Source: Terebella lapidaria (lineage: Eukaryota; Annelida; Polychaeta; Terebellida; Terebellidae). Taken from it: a DNA stretch of 64,000 nt. Below the pieces are notes generated by a model. It did not search any database, was not told the origin of the DNA, and worked only from the letters and a program-made list of their open reading frames with translations. Location of the stretch: assembly GCA_949152475.1 (NCBI GenBank), contig CASCJZ010000520.1, positions 1 through 64,000 on the forward strand, written 5' to 3'. Shown in pieces: positions 38,513 through 51,502 of this stretch (the stretch's first letter is position 1; the number at the start of each line of letters is the position of its first letter). The translations under genes were made by a program, and so were the position numbers.

Positions 38513-38851
38513 TACATTAGTAGTGACACCACAATTATAGAGCGAACGTGCGGACAGGTTAATAAGAGATTCGGTGACACTTCAGTAATGGGGTATACCT
38601 CTTAAATCGTGGTGGCGCCGAACCTTACAATGGCGCCTGACCTTTCGAACCATGGTATGTTTCTCGGCGTCGATCCCGGGTCGGCCCCTCACTGTGATTC
38701 ACATCGCAGCCAAGAATGTGTACATATCGGGTACGTTGCGGCGGCCCTAGACCTTCACTGTTGTGATGGGACTGGGCAGTGGGATACAGCTGACCTCGAA
38801 GACGAGGTCTCTCCGAAAGGGGAAAGCACTGGAGCGTTATGACGTGGTGGC
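38513..38851. repeat. Chimeric L monomer (L2 front, L1 back), one of three
   Basis: The first part has the L2 mark accatggtatg, while the second part has the L1 marks cttcactgttgtg, gggatacag and gaagacgagg. The same combination occurs at 42463-42801 and 60974-61312. The switch lies in the roughly 100 bp between the two sets of marks. The chimeras imply crossing-over or gene conversion between unlike L monomers, followed by copying. Confidence 0.82.
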
Positions 38852-41800
38852 TACATAAGTAGTGACACCGCAATTATAGAGCGAACGTGCGGACAGGTTA
38901 ATAAGGTCAGCCCCTCACTGTGATTCACATCGCAGCCAAGGATGTGTACATATCGGGTACGTTGCCGCGGCCCTAGACCTTCAGTGTTGTGATGTGACTG
39001 GGCAGTGAGATATAGCTGAAATCGAGGACGAGGTCTCTCCGAAAAGGGAAAGCACTTGAGCGTTATGACGTGGTGGCTACATTAGTAGTGACACCACAAT
39101 TATAGAGCGAACGTGCGGACAGGTTAATAAGAGATTCGGTGACACTTCAGTAATGGGGTATACCTCTTAAATCGTGGGGGCGCCGAACCTTACATTGGCG
39201 CCTGACCTTTCGAACCATGGTATGTTTCTCGGCGTCGATCCCGGGTCGGCCCCTCACTGTGATTCACATCGCAGCCAAGAATGTGTACATATCGGGTACG
39301 TTGCGGCGGCCCTAGACCTTCAGTGTTGCGATGTGACTGGGCAGTGAGATACAGCTGACCTCGGGGACGAGGTCTCTCCGAAAAGGGAAAGCACTGGAGC
39401 GTTATGACGTGGTGGCTACATAAGTAGTGACACCACAATTATAGAGCGAGCGTCCGGACAGGTTAATAAGGTCGGCCCCTCACTGTGATTCACATCGCAG
39501 CCAAGAATGTGTACATATCGGGTACGTTGCCGCGCCCCTAGACCTTCAGTGTTGTGATGTGACTGGGCAGTGAGATATAGCTGACCTCGGAGACGAGGTC
39601 TCTCCGAAAGGGGGAAAGCACTGGAGCGTTATGACGTGGTGGCTACATAAGTAGTGACACCACAATTATAGAGCGAACGTGCAGACAGGTTAATAAGAGA
39701 TTCGGTGACACTTCAGTAATGGGGTATACTTCTTAAATCGTGGGGGCGCCGAACCTTACATTGGCGCCTGACCTTTCGAACCACTGTGGGTTTCTCGGCG
39801 TCGCTCCCGGGTCGGCCCCTCACTGTGATTCACATCGCAGCCAAGAATGTGTACATATCGGGTACGTTGCGGCGGCCCTAGACCTTCACTGTTGTGATGT
39901 GACTGGGCAGTGGGATACAGCTGACCTCGAAGACGAGGTCTCTCTGAAAAGGGAAAGCACTGGAGCGTTATGACGTGGTGGCTACATAAGTAGTGACACC
40001 ACAATTATAAAGCGAACGTGCGGACAGGTTAATAAGGTCATCCCCTCACTGTGATTCACATCGCAGCCAAGGATGTGTACATATCAGGTACGTAGCGGCG
40101 GCCCTACACCTTCAATGTTGTGATGTGACTGGGCAGTGAGATATAGCTGACCTCGAGGACGAGGTCTCTCCGAAAGGGGAAAACACTTGAGCGTTATGAC
40201 GTGTTGGCTACATTAGTAGTGACACCACAATTATAGAGAGAACGTGCAGACAGATTAATAAGACATTCGGTGACACTTCAGTAATCGGGTATACCTCTTA
40301 AATCGTGGGGGCGCCGAAAACTACATTGGCGCCTGACCTTTCGAACCACTGTGGGTTTCTCGGCGTCGCTCCCGGGTCGGCCCCTCACTGTGATTCACAT
40401 CGCAGCCAAGAATGTGTACATATCGTGTACGTTGCGGCGGCCTTAGACCTTCACTGTTGTGATGTGACTGGGCAGTGGGATACAGCTGACCTCGAAACGA
40501 GGTCTCTCCGAAAGGGGAAAGCACTGGAGCGTTATGACGTGGTGGCTACATAAGTAGTGACACCACAATTATAGAGCGAACGTGCGGACAGGTTAATAAG
40601 GTCGGCCCCTCACTGTGATTCACATCGCAGCCAAGAATGTACGGCCGTGTCCGCCGCGGCCCTAGACCTTCAGTGTTGTGATGTGACTGGGCAGTGAGAT
40701 ATAGCTGACCTCGAGGACGAGGTCTCTCCAAAAAGGGAAAGCACTGGAGCGTTATGACGTGGTGGCTACATTAGTAGTGACACCACAATTATAGAGCGAA
40801 CGTGCAGACAGGTTAATAAGAGATTCGGTGACACTTCAATAATGGGGTATACTTCTTAAATCGTGGGGGCGCCGAACCTTACATTGGGGCCTGACCTTTC
40901 GAACCACTGTGGGTTTCTCGGCGTCGCTCTCGGGGTCGGCCCCTCATTGTGATTCACATCCCAGCCAAGAATGTGTACATATCGGGTACGTTGCGGCGGC
41001 CCTAGACCTTCACTGTTGTGATGTGACTGGGCAGTGGGATACAGCTGACCTCGAAGACGAGGTCTCTCCGAAAGGGGAAAGCACTGGAGCGTTATGACGT
41101 GGTGGCTACATAAGTAGTGACACCACAATTATAGAGCGAACGTGCGGACAGGTTAATAAGGTCAGCCCCTCACTGTGATTCACATCGCAGCCAAGGATGT
41201 GTACATATCGGGTACGTTGCCGCGGCCCTAGACCTTCAGTGTTGTGATGTGACTGGGCAGTGAGATATAGCTGAAATCGAGGACGAGGTCTCTCCGAAAA
41301 GGGAAAGCACTTGAGCGTTATGACGTGGTGGCTACATTAGTAGTGACACCACAATTATAGAGCGAACGTGCGGACAGGTTAATAAGAGATTCGGTGACAC
41401 TTCAGTAATGGGGTATACCTCTTAAATCGTGGGGGCGCCGAACCTTACATTGGCGCCTGACCTTTCGAACCATGGTATGTTTCTCGGCGTCGATCCCGGG
41501 TCGGCCCCTCACTGTGATTCACATCGCAGCCAAGAATGTGTACATATCGGGTACGTTGCGGCGGCCCTAGACCTTCAGTGTTGCGATGTGACTGGGCAGT
41601 GAGATACAGCTGACCTCGGGGACGAGGTCTCTCCGAAAAGGGAAAGCACTGGAGCGTTATGACGTGGTGGCTACATAAGTAGTGACACCACAATTATAGA
41701 GCGAGCGTCCGGACAGGTTAATAAGGTCGGCCCCTCACTGTGATTCACATCGCAGCCAAGAATGTGTACATATCGGGTACGTTGCCGCGCCCCTAGACCT

Positions 41801-43366
41801 TCAGTGTTGTGATGTGACTGGGCAGTGAGATATAGCTGACCTCGGAGACGAGGTCTCTCCGAAAGGGGAAAGCACTGGAGCGTTATGACGTGGTGGCTAC
41901 ATAAGTAGTGACACCACAATTATAGAGCGAACGTGCAGACAGGTTAGTAAGAGATTCGGTGACACTTCAGTAATGGGGTATACTTCTTAAATCGTGAGGG
42001 CGCCGAACCTTACATTGGCGCCTGACCTTTCGAACCACTGTGGGTTTCTCGGCGTCGCTCCCGGGTCGGCCCCTCACTGTGATTCACATCGCAGCCAAGA
42101 ATGTGTACATATCGGGTACGTTGCGGCGGCCCTAGACCTTCACTGTTGTGATGTGACTGGGCAGTGGGATACAGCTGACCTCGAAGACGAGGTCTCTCCG
42201 AAAGGGGAAAGCACTGGAGCGTTATGACGTGGTGGCTACATAAGTAGTGACACCACAATTATAGAGCGAACGTGCGGACAGGTTAATAAGGTCAGCCCCT
42301 CACTGTGATTCACATCGCAGCCAAGGATGTGTACATATCGGGTACGTTTCCGCGGCCCTAGACCTTCAGTGTTGTGATGTGACTGGGCAGTGAGATATAG
42401 CTGAAATCGAGGACGAGGTCTCTCCGAAAAGGGAAAGCACTTGAGCGTTATGACGTGGTGGCTACATTAGTAGTGACACCACAATTATAGAGCGAACGTG
42501 CGGACAGGTTAATAAGAGATTCGGTGACACTTCAGTAATGGGGTATACCTCTTAAATCGTGGGGGCGCCGAACCTTACATTGGCGCCTGACCTTTCGAAC
42601 CATGGTATGTTTCTCGGCGTCGATCCCGGGTCGGCCCCTCACTGTGATTCACATCGCAGCCAAAAATGTGTACATATCGGGTACGTTGCGGCGGCCCTAG
42701 ACCTTCACTGTTGTGATGTGACTGGGCAGTGGGATACAGCTGACCTCGAAGACGAGGTCTCTCCGAAAGGGGAAAGCACTGGAGCGTTATGACGTGGTGG
42801 CTACATAAGTAGTGACACCACAATTATAGAGCGAACGTGCGGACAGGTTAATAAGGTCAGCCCCTCACTGTGATTCACATCGCAGCCAAGGATGTGTACA
42901 TATCGGGTACGTTGCCGCGGCCCTAGACCTTCAGTGTTGTGATGTGACTGGGCAGTGAGATATAGCTGAAATCGAGGACGAGGTCTCTCCGAAAAGGGAA
43001 AGCACTTGAGCGTTATGACGTGGTGGCTACATTAGTAGTGACACCACAATTATAGAGCGAACGTGCGGACAGGTTAATAAGAGATTCGGTGACACTTCAG
43101 TAATGGGGTATACCTCTTAAATCGTGGGGGCGCCGAACCTTACATTGGCGCCTGACCTTTCGAACCATGGTATGTTTCTCGGCGTCGATCCCGGGTCGGC
43201 CCCTCACTGTGATTCACATCGCAGCCAAGAATGTGTACATATCGGGTACGTTGCGGCGGCCCTAGACCTTCAGTGTTGCGATGTGACTGGGCAGTGAGAT
43301 ACAGCTGACCTCGGGGACGAGGTCTCTCCGAAAAGGGAAAGCACTGGAGCGTTATGACGTGGTGGC

Positions 43367-44496
43367 TACATAAGTAGTGACACCACAATTATAGAGCGAG
43401 CGTCCGGACAGGTTAATAAGGTCGGCCCCTCACTGTGATTCACATCGCAGCCAAGAATGTGTACATATCGGGTACGTTGCCGCGCCCCTAGACCTTCAGT
43501 GTTGTGATGTGACTGGGCAGTGAGATATAGCTGACCTCGGAGACGAGGTCTCTCCGAAAGGGGAAAGCACTGGAGCGTTATGACGTGGTGGCTACATAAG
43601 TAGTGACACCACAATTATAGAGCGAACGTGCAGACAGGTTAATAAGAGATTCGGTGACACTTCAGTAATGGGGTATACTTCTTAAATCGTGGGGGCGCCG
43701 AACCTTACATTGGCGCCTGACCTTTCGAACCACTGTGGGTTTCTCGGCGTCGCTCCCGGGTCGGCCCCTCACTGTGATTCACATCGCAGCCAAGAATGTG
43801 TACATATCGGGTACGTTGCGGCGGCCCTAGACCTTCACTGTTGTGATGTGACTGGGCAGTGGGATACAGCTGACCTCGAAGACGAGGTCTCTCCGAAAGG
43901 GGAAAGCACTGGAGCGTTATGACGTGGTGGCTACATAAGTAGTGACACCACAATTATAGAGCGAACGTGCGGACAGGTTAATAAGGTCAGCCCCTCACTG
44001 TGATTCACATCGCAGCCAAGGATGTGTACATATCGGGTACGTTGCCGCGGCCCTAGACCTTCAGTGTTGTGATGTGACTGGGCAGTGAGATATAGCTGAA
44101 ATCGAGGACGAGGTCTCTCCGAAAAGGGAAAGCACTTGAGCGTTATGACGTGGTGGCTACATTAGTAGTGACACCACAATTATAGAGCGAACGTGCGGAC
44201 AGGTTAATAAGAGATTCGGTGACACTTCAGTAATGGGGTATACCTCTTAAATCGTGGGGGCGCCGAACCTTACATTGGCGCCTGACCTTTCGAACCATGG
44301 TATGTTTCTCGGCGTCGATCCCGGGTCGGCCCCTCACTGTGATTCACATCGCAGCCAAGAATGTGTACATATCGGGTACGTTGCGGCGGCCCTAGACCTT
44401 CAGTGTTGCGATGTGACTGGGCAGTGAGATACAGCTGACCTCGGGGACGAGGTCTCTCCGAAAAGGGAAAGCACTGGAGCGTTATGACGTGGTGGC
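43367..44496. repeat. Example of the 1130-bp higher-order repeat unit (S1-L1-S2-L2)
   Basis: S1 is 43367-43592, L1 43593-43931, S2 43932-44157 and L2 44158-44496 (226+339+226+339 = 1130). The next unit follows at 44497-45626. Regular units also run at 57019-58148 and 58149-59278. Equivalent monomers in neighbouring units are nearly identical, while S1 and S2, or L1 and L2, within one unit differ at clear diagnostic sites. That contrast is the definition of a higher-order repeat. Confidence 0.9.
43872..43889. other. Conserved inverted repeat of family B (representative copy)
   Basis: gacctcg (43872-43878), aaga, cgaggtc (43883-43889) can form a perfect 7-bp stem with a 4-base loop. Most B monomers carry it, with loops ggga, gaga, gagga-type or aaga. 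It is altered in the S2 subtype, where the left arm reads gaaatcg, and in the copies with gaccttgagg. Some L copies have a 3-base loop (gacctcgaaacgaggtc). Its function is unknown; it could be a protein-binding dyad or simply a feature of the founding sequence. Confidence 0.75.
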
Positions 44497-46620
44497 TACA
44501 TAAGTAGTGACACCACAATTATAGAGCGAGCGTCCGGACAGGTTAATAAGGTCGGCCCCTCACTGTGATTCACATCGCAGCCAAGAATGTGTACATATCG
44601 GGTACGTTGCCGCGCCCCTAGACCTTCAGTGTTGTGATGTGACTGGGCAGTGAGATATAGCTGACCTCGGGGACGAGGTCTCTCCGAAAGGGGAAAGCAC
44701 TGGAGCGTTATGACGTGGTGGCTATATAAGTAGTGACACCACAATTATAGAGGGAACGTGCAGACAGGTTAATAAGAGATTCGGTGACACTTCAGTAATG
44801 GGGTATACTTCTTAAATCGTGGGGGCGCCGAACCTTACATTGGCGCCTGACCTTTCGAACCACTGTGGGTTTCTCGGCGTCGCTCCCGGGTCGGCCCCTC
44901 ACTGTGATTCACATCGCAGCCAAGAATGTGTACATATCGGGTACGTTGCGGCGGCCCTAGACCTTCACTGTTGTGATGTGACTGGGCAGTGGGATACAGC
45001 TGACCTCGAAGACGAGGTCTCTCCGAAAGGGGAAAGCACTGGAGCGTTATGACGTGGTGGCTACATAAGTAGTGACACCACAATTATAGAGCGAACGTGC
45101 GGACAGGTTAATAAGGTCAGCCCCTCACTGTGATTCACATCGCAGCCAAGGATGTGTACATATCGGGTACGTTGCCGCGGCCCTAGACCTTCAGTGTTGT
45201 GATGTGACTGGGCAGTGAGATATAGCTGAAATCGAGGACGAGGTCTCTCCGAAAAGGGAAAGCACTTGAGCGTTATGACGTGGTGGCTACATTAGTAGTG
45301 ACACCACAATTATAGAGCGAACGTGCGGACAGGTTAATAAGAGATTCGGTGACACTTCAGTAATGGGGTATACCTCTTAAATCGTGGGGGCGCCGAACCT
45401 TACATTGGCGCCTGACCTTTCGAACCATGGTATGTTTCTCGGCGTCGATCCCGGGTCGGCCCCTCACTGTGATTCACATCGCAGCCAAGAATGTGTACAT
45501 ATCGGGTACGTTGCGGCGGCCCTAGACCTTCAGTGTTGTGATGTGACTGGGCAGTGAGATATAGCTGACCTCGGGGACGAGGTCTCTCCGGAAAGGGAAA
45601 GCACTGGAACGTTATGACGTGGTGGCTACATTAGTAGTGACACCACAATTATAGAGCGAGCGTGCGGAGAGGTTAATAAGACATTCGGTGACACTTCAGT
45701 AATGGGGTATACCTCTTAAATCGTGAAAGCGTCGAAAACTACATTGGCGCCTGACCTATCGAACCACTGTGGGTTTCTTGGCGTCGCTCCCGGGTTGGCC
45801 TTTCACTGTGATTCACATCGCAGCCAAGAATGTGTACATATCGGGTACGTTGCGGCGGCGTTAGACCTTCAGTGTTGTGATGTGACTGGGCAGTGAGATA
45901 TAGCTGACCTTGAGGACGAACTCTCTCCGAAAGGGGAAAGCACTGGAGCGTTATGACGTGGTGGCTACATAAGTAGTGACACCACAATTATAGAGCGAAC
46001 ATGCGGACAGGTTAATAAGGTCGGCCCCTCACTGTGATTCACATCGCAGCCAAGAATGTGTACATATCGGGTACGTTGCCGCGGCCCTAGACCTTCAGTG
46101 TTGTGATGTGACTGGGCAGTGAGATATAGCTGACCTCGGGGACGAGGTCTCTCCGGAAAGGGAAAGCACTGGAACGTTATGACGTGGTGGCTACATTAGT
46201 AGTGACACCACAATTATAGAGCAAGCGTGCGGACAGGTTAATAAGACATTCGGTGACACTTCAGTAATGGGGTATACCTCTTAAATCGTGGGGTCGCCGA
46301 ACCTTACATTGGCGCCTGACCTTTCGAACCACTGTGGGTTTCTCGGCGTCGGTCCCGGGCCGGCCCCTCACTGTGATTCACATCGCAGCCAAGAATGTGT
46401 ACATATCGGGTACGTTGCGGCGGCCTTAGACCTTCACTGTTGTGATGTGACTGGGCAGTGGGATACAGCTGACCTCGAAGACGAGGTATCGCCGAAAGGG
46501 GAAAGCACTGGAGCGATATGACGTGCTGGCTACATAAGTAGTGACACCACAATTATAGAGCGAACGTGCGGACAGGTTAATAAGGTCGGTCCCTCACTGT
46601 GATTCACATCGCAGCCAAGA

Positions 46621-49600
46621 ATGTGTACATATCGGGTACGTTGCCGCGGCCCTAGACCTTCAGTGTTGTGATGTGACTGGGCAGTGAGATATAGCTGAAA
46701 TCGAGGACGAGGTCTCTCCGAAAAGGGAAAGCACTTGAGCGTTATGACGTGGTGGCTACATTAGTAGTGACACCACAATTATAGAGCGAACGTGCGGACA
46801 GGTTAATAAGAGATTCGGTGACACTTCAGTAATGGGGTATACCTCTTAAATCGTGGGGGCGCCGAACCTTACATTGGCGCCTGACCTTTCGAACCATGGT
46901 ATGTTTCTCGGCGTCGATCCCGGGTCGGCCCCTCACTGTGATTCACATCGCAGCCAAGAATGTGTACATATCGGGTACGTTGCGGCGGCCCTAGACCTTC
47001 AGTGTTGCGATGTGACTGGGCAGTGAGATACAGCTGACCTCGGGGACGAGGTCTCTCCGAAAAGGGAAAGCACTGGAGCGTTATGACGTGGTGGCTACAT
47101 AAGTAGTGACACCACAATTATAGAGCGAGCGTCCGGACAGGTTAATAAGGTCGGCCCCTCACTGTGATTCACATCGCAGCCAAGAATGTGTACATATCGG
47201 GTACGTTGCCGCGCCCCTAGACCTTCAGTGTTGTGATGTGACTGGGCAGTGAGATATAGCTGACCTCGGAGACGAGGTCTCTCCGAAAGGGGAAAGCACT
47301 GGAGCGTTATGACGTGGTGGCTACATAAGTAGTGACACCACAATTATAGAGCGAACGTGCAGACAGGTTAATAAGAGATTCGGTGACACTTCAGTAATGG
47401 GGTATACTTCTTAAATCGTGGGGGCGCCGAACCTTACATTGGCGCCTGACCTTTCGAACCACTGTGGGTTTCTCGGCGTCGCTCCCGGGTCGGCCCCTCA
47501 CTGTGATTCACATCGCAGCCAAGAATGTGTACATATCGGGTACGTTGCGGCGGCCCTAGACCTTCACTGTTGTGATGTGACTGGGCAGTGGGATACAGCT
47601 GACCTCGAAGACGAGGTCTCTCCGAAAGGGGAAAGCACTGGAGCGTTATGACGTGGTGGCTACATAAGTAGTGACACCACAATTATAGAGCGAACGTGCG
47701 GACAGGTTAATAAGGTCAGCCCCTCACTGTGATTCACATCGCAGCCAAGGATGTGTACATATCGGGTACGTTGCCGCGGCCCTAGACCTTCAGTGTTGTG
47801 ATGTGACTGGGCAGTGAGATATAGCTGAAATCGAGGACGAGGTCTCTCCGAAAAGGGAAAGCACTTGAGCGTTATGACGTGGTGGCTACATTAGTAGTGA
47901 CACCACAATTATAGAGCGAACGTGCGGACAGGTTAATAAGAGATTCGGTGACACTTCAGTAATGGGGTATACCTCTTAAATCGTGGGGGCGCCGAACCTT
48001 ACATTGGCGCCTGACCTTTCGAACCATGGTATGTTTCTCGGCGTCGATCCCGGGTCGGCCCCTCACTGTGATTCACATCGCAGCCAAGAATGTGTACATA
48101 TCGGGTACGTTGCGGCGGCCCTAGACCTTCAGTGTTGCGATGTGACTGGGCAGTGAGATACAGCTGACCTCGGGGACGAGGTCTCTCCGAAAAGGGAAAG
48201 CACTGGAGCGTTATGACGTGGTGGCTACATAAGTAGTGACACCACAATTATAGAGCGAGCGTCCGGACAGGTTAATAAGGTCGGCCCCTCACTGTGATTC
48301 ACATCGCAGCCAAGAATGTGTACATATCGGGTACGTTGCCGCGCCCCTAGACCTTCAGTGTTGTGATGTGACTGGGCAGTGAGATATAGCTGACCTCGGG
48401 GACGAGGTCTCTCCGAAAGGGGAAAGCACTGGAGCGTTATGACGTGGTGGCTATATAAGTAGTGACACCACAATTATAGAGGGAACGTGCAGACAGGTTA
48501 ATAAGAGATTCGGTGACACTTCAGTAATGGGGTATACTTCTTAAATCGTGGGGGCGCCGAACCTTACATTGGCGCCTGACCTTTCGAACCACTGTGGGTT
48601 TCTCGGCGTCGCTCCCGGGTCGGCCCCTCACTGTGATTCACATCGCAGCCAAGAATGTGTACATATCGGGTACGTTGCGGCGGCCCTAGACCTTCACTGT
48701 TGTGATGTGACTGGGCAGTGGGATACAGCTGACCTCGAAGACGAGGTCTCTCCGAAAGGGGAAAGCACTGGAGCGTTATGACGTGGTGGCTACATAAGTA
48801 GTGACACCACAATTATAGAGCGAACGTGCGGACAGGTTAATAAGGTCAGCCCCTCACTGTGATTCACATCGCAGCCAAGGATGTGTACATATCGGGTACG
48901 TTGCCGCGGCCCTAGACCTTCAGTGTTGTGATGTGACTGGGCAGTGAGATATAGCTGAAATCGAGGACGAGGTCTCTCCGAAAAGGGAAAGCACTTGAGC
49001 GTTATGACGTGGTGGCTACATTAGTAGTGACACCACAATTATAGAGCGAACGTGCGGACAGGTTAATAAGAGATTCGGTGACACTTCAGTAATGGGGTAT
49101 ACCTCTTAAATCGTGGGGGCGCCGAACCTTACATTGGCGCCTGACCTTTCGAACCATGGTATGTTTCTCGGCGTCGATCCCGGGTCGGCCCCTCACTGTG
49201 ATTCACATCGCAGCCAAGAATGTGTACATATCGGGTACGTTGCGGCGGCCCTAGACCTTCAGTGTTGTGATGTGACTGGGCAGTGAGATATAGCTGACCT
49301 CGGGGACGAGGTCTCTCCGGAAAGGGAAAGCACTGGAACGTTATGACGTGGTGGCTACATTAGTAGTGACACCACAATTATAGAGCGAGCGTGCGGAGAG
49401 GTTAATAAGACATTCGGTGACACTTCAGTAATGGGGTATACCTCTTAAATCGTGAAAGCGTCGAAAACTACATTGGCGCCTGACCTATCGAACCACTGTG
49501 GGTTTCTTGGCGTCGCTCCCGGGTTGGCCTTTCACTGTGATTCACATCGCAGCCAAGAATGTGTACATATCGGGTACGTTGCGGCGGCGTTAGACCTTCA

Positions 49601-50349
49601 GTGTTGTGATGTGACTGGGCAGTGAGATATAGCTGACCTTGAGGACGAACTCTCTCCGAAAGGGGAAAGCACTGGAGCGTTATGACGTGGTGGCTACATA
49701 AGTAGTGACACCACAATTATAGAGCGAACATGCGGACAGGTTAATAAGGTCGGCCCCTCACTGTGATTCACATCGCAGCCAAGAATGTGTACATATCGGG
49801 TACGTTGCCGCGGCCCTAGACCTTCAGTGTTGTGATGTGACTGGGCAGTGAGATATAGCTGACCTCGGGGACGAGGTCTCTCCGGAAAGGGAAAGCACTG
49901 GAACGTTATGACGTGGTGGCTACATTAGTAGTGACACCACAATTATAGAGCAAGCGTGCGGACAGGTTAATAAGACATTCGGTGACACTTCAGTAATGGG
50001 GTATACCTCTTAAATCGTGGGGTCGCCGAACCTTACATTGGCGCCTGACCTTTCGAACCACTGTGGGTTTCTCGGCGTCGGTCCCGGGCCGGCCCCTCAC
50101 TGTGATTCACATCGCAGCCAAGAATGTGTACATATCGGGTACGTTGCGGCGGCCTTAGACCTTCACTGTTGTGATGTGACTGGGCAGTGGGATACAGCTG
50201 ACCTCGAAGACGAGGTATCGCCGAAAGGGGAAAGCACTGGAGCGATATGACGTGCTGGCTACATAAGTAGTGACACCACAATTATAGAGCGAACGTGCGG
50301 ACAGGTTAATAAGGTCGGTCCCTCACTGTGATTCACATCGCAGCCAAGA
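46621..50349. repeat. 3,729-bp tandem duplication in family B, copy 2
   Basis: Second copy of the 42892-46620 segment. The match with copy 1 runs on to 50373; at 50374 the sequence reads ttgcggcgg where copy 1 plus 3,729 has ttgccgcgg (46645). Beyond that point this copy instead follows the block at about 32.4 kb (ttgggatgtgactaagcag), displaced by 17,948 bp. Copy 2 therefore looks like the one still attached to its older downstream neighbour. Confidence 0.83.
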
Positions 50350-51502
50350 ATGTGTACATATCGGGTACGTTGCGGCGGCCCTAGACCTTCAGTGTTGGGA
50401 TGTGACTAAGCAGTGAGATATAGCTGACCTCTGGGACGAGGTCTCTCCGAAAATGGAAAGCACTGGAGCGTTATGACGTGGTGGCTACATTAGTAGTGAC
50501 ACCACAATTATAGAGCGAGCGTGCGGAGAGGTTAATAAGACATTCGGTGACACATCAGTAACGGGGTATACTTCTTAAATCGTGGGGGCGCCGAACCTTA
50601 CATTGGCGCCTGTCCTTTCGAACCACTGTGAGTTTCTCGGCGTCGCTCCCAGGTCGGCCCCTCACTGTGATTCACAGCGCAGCCAAAAATGTGTACACAT
50701 CGGGTACGTTGCCGCGGCCCTAGATCTTCACTGTTGTGATGTGACTGGGCAGTGGGATACAGCTGACTTCGAAGACGAGGTATCTCCGAAAGGGGAAAGC
50801 ACTGGAGCGTTATGACGTGGTGGCTACATAAGTAGTGACACCACAATTATAGAGCGAACGTGCGGACAGGTTAATAAGGTCGGCCCCTCACTGTGATTCA
50901 CATCGCAGCCAAGAATGTGTACATATCGGGTAAGTTGCGGCGGTCCTAGACCTTCAGTGCTGTGATGTGACTGGGCAGTGAGATATAGCTGACCTCGGGC
51001 ACAAGGTCTCTCCGAAAAGGGAAAGCACTGGAGCATTATGACGTGGTGGCTACATTAGTAGTGACACCACAATTATAGAGCGAGCGTCCGGACAGGTTAA
51101 TAAGGTCGGCCCCTCACTGTGATTCACATCGCAGCCAAGAATGTGTACATATCGGGTACGTTGCCGCGCCCCTAGACCTTCAGTGTTGTGATGTGACTGG
51201 GCAGTGAGATATAGCTGACCTCGGGGACGAGGTCTTTCCGAAAGGGGAAAGCACTGGAGCGTTATGACGTGGTGGCTACATAAGTAGTGACACCACAATT
51301 ATAGAGCGAACGTGCGGACAGGTTAATAAGGTCGGCCCCTCACTGTCATTCACATCGCAGCCAAGAATGTGTACATATCGGGTACGTTGCCGCGCCCCTA
51401 GACCTTCAGTGTTGTGATGTGACTGGGCCGTGAGATATAGCTGACCTCGGGGACGAGGTCTCTCCGAAAGGGGAAAGCACTGGAGCGTTATGACGTGGTG
51501 GC

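Larger units (their letters stand above)
42892..46620. repeat. 3,729-bp tandem duplication in family B, copy 1
   Basis: This segment reappears immediately downstream at a displacement of 3,729 bp (33 x 113). Shared private variants include gctatataagtag with agggaacgtg (44721-44760 and 48450-48489) and cgtgaaagcgtcgaaaac (45723 and 49452). To the left, identity stops at 42891 (g) versus 46620 (a). I saw no difference within the copies at the places compared, so the duplication is very recent or is an assembly duplication. Confidence 0.85.
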
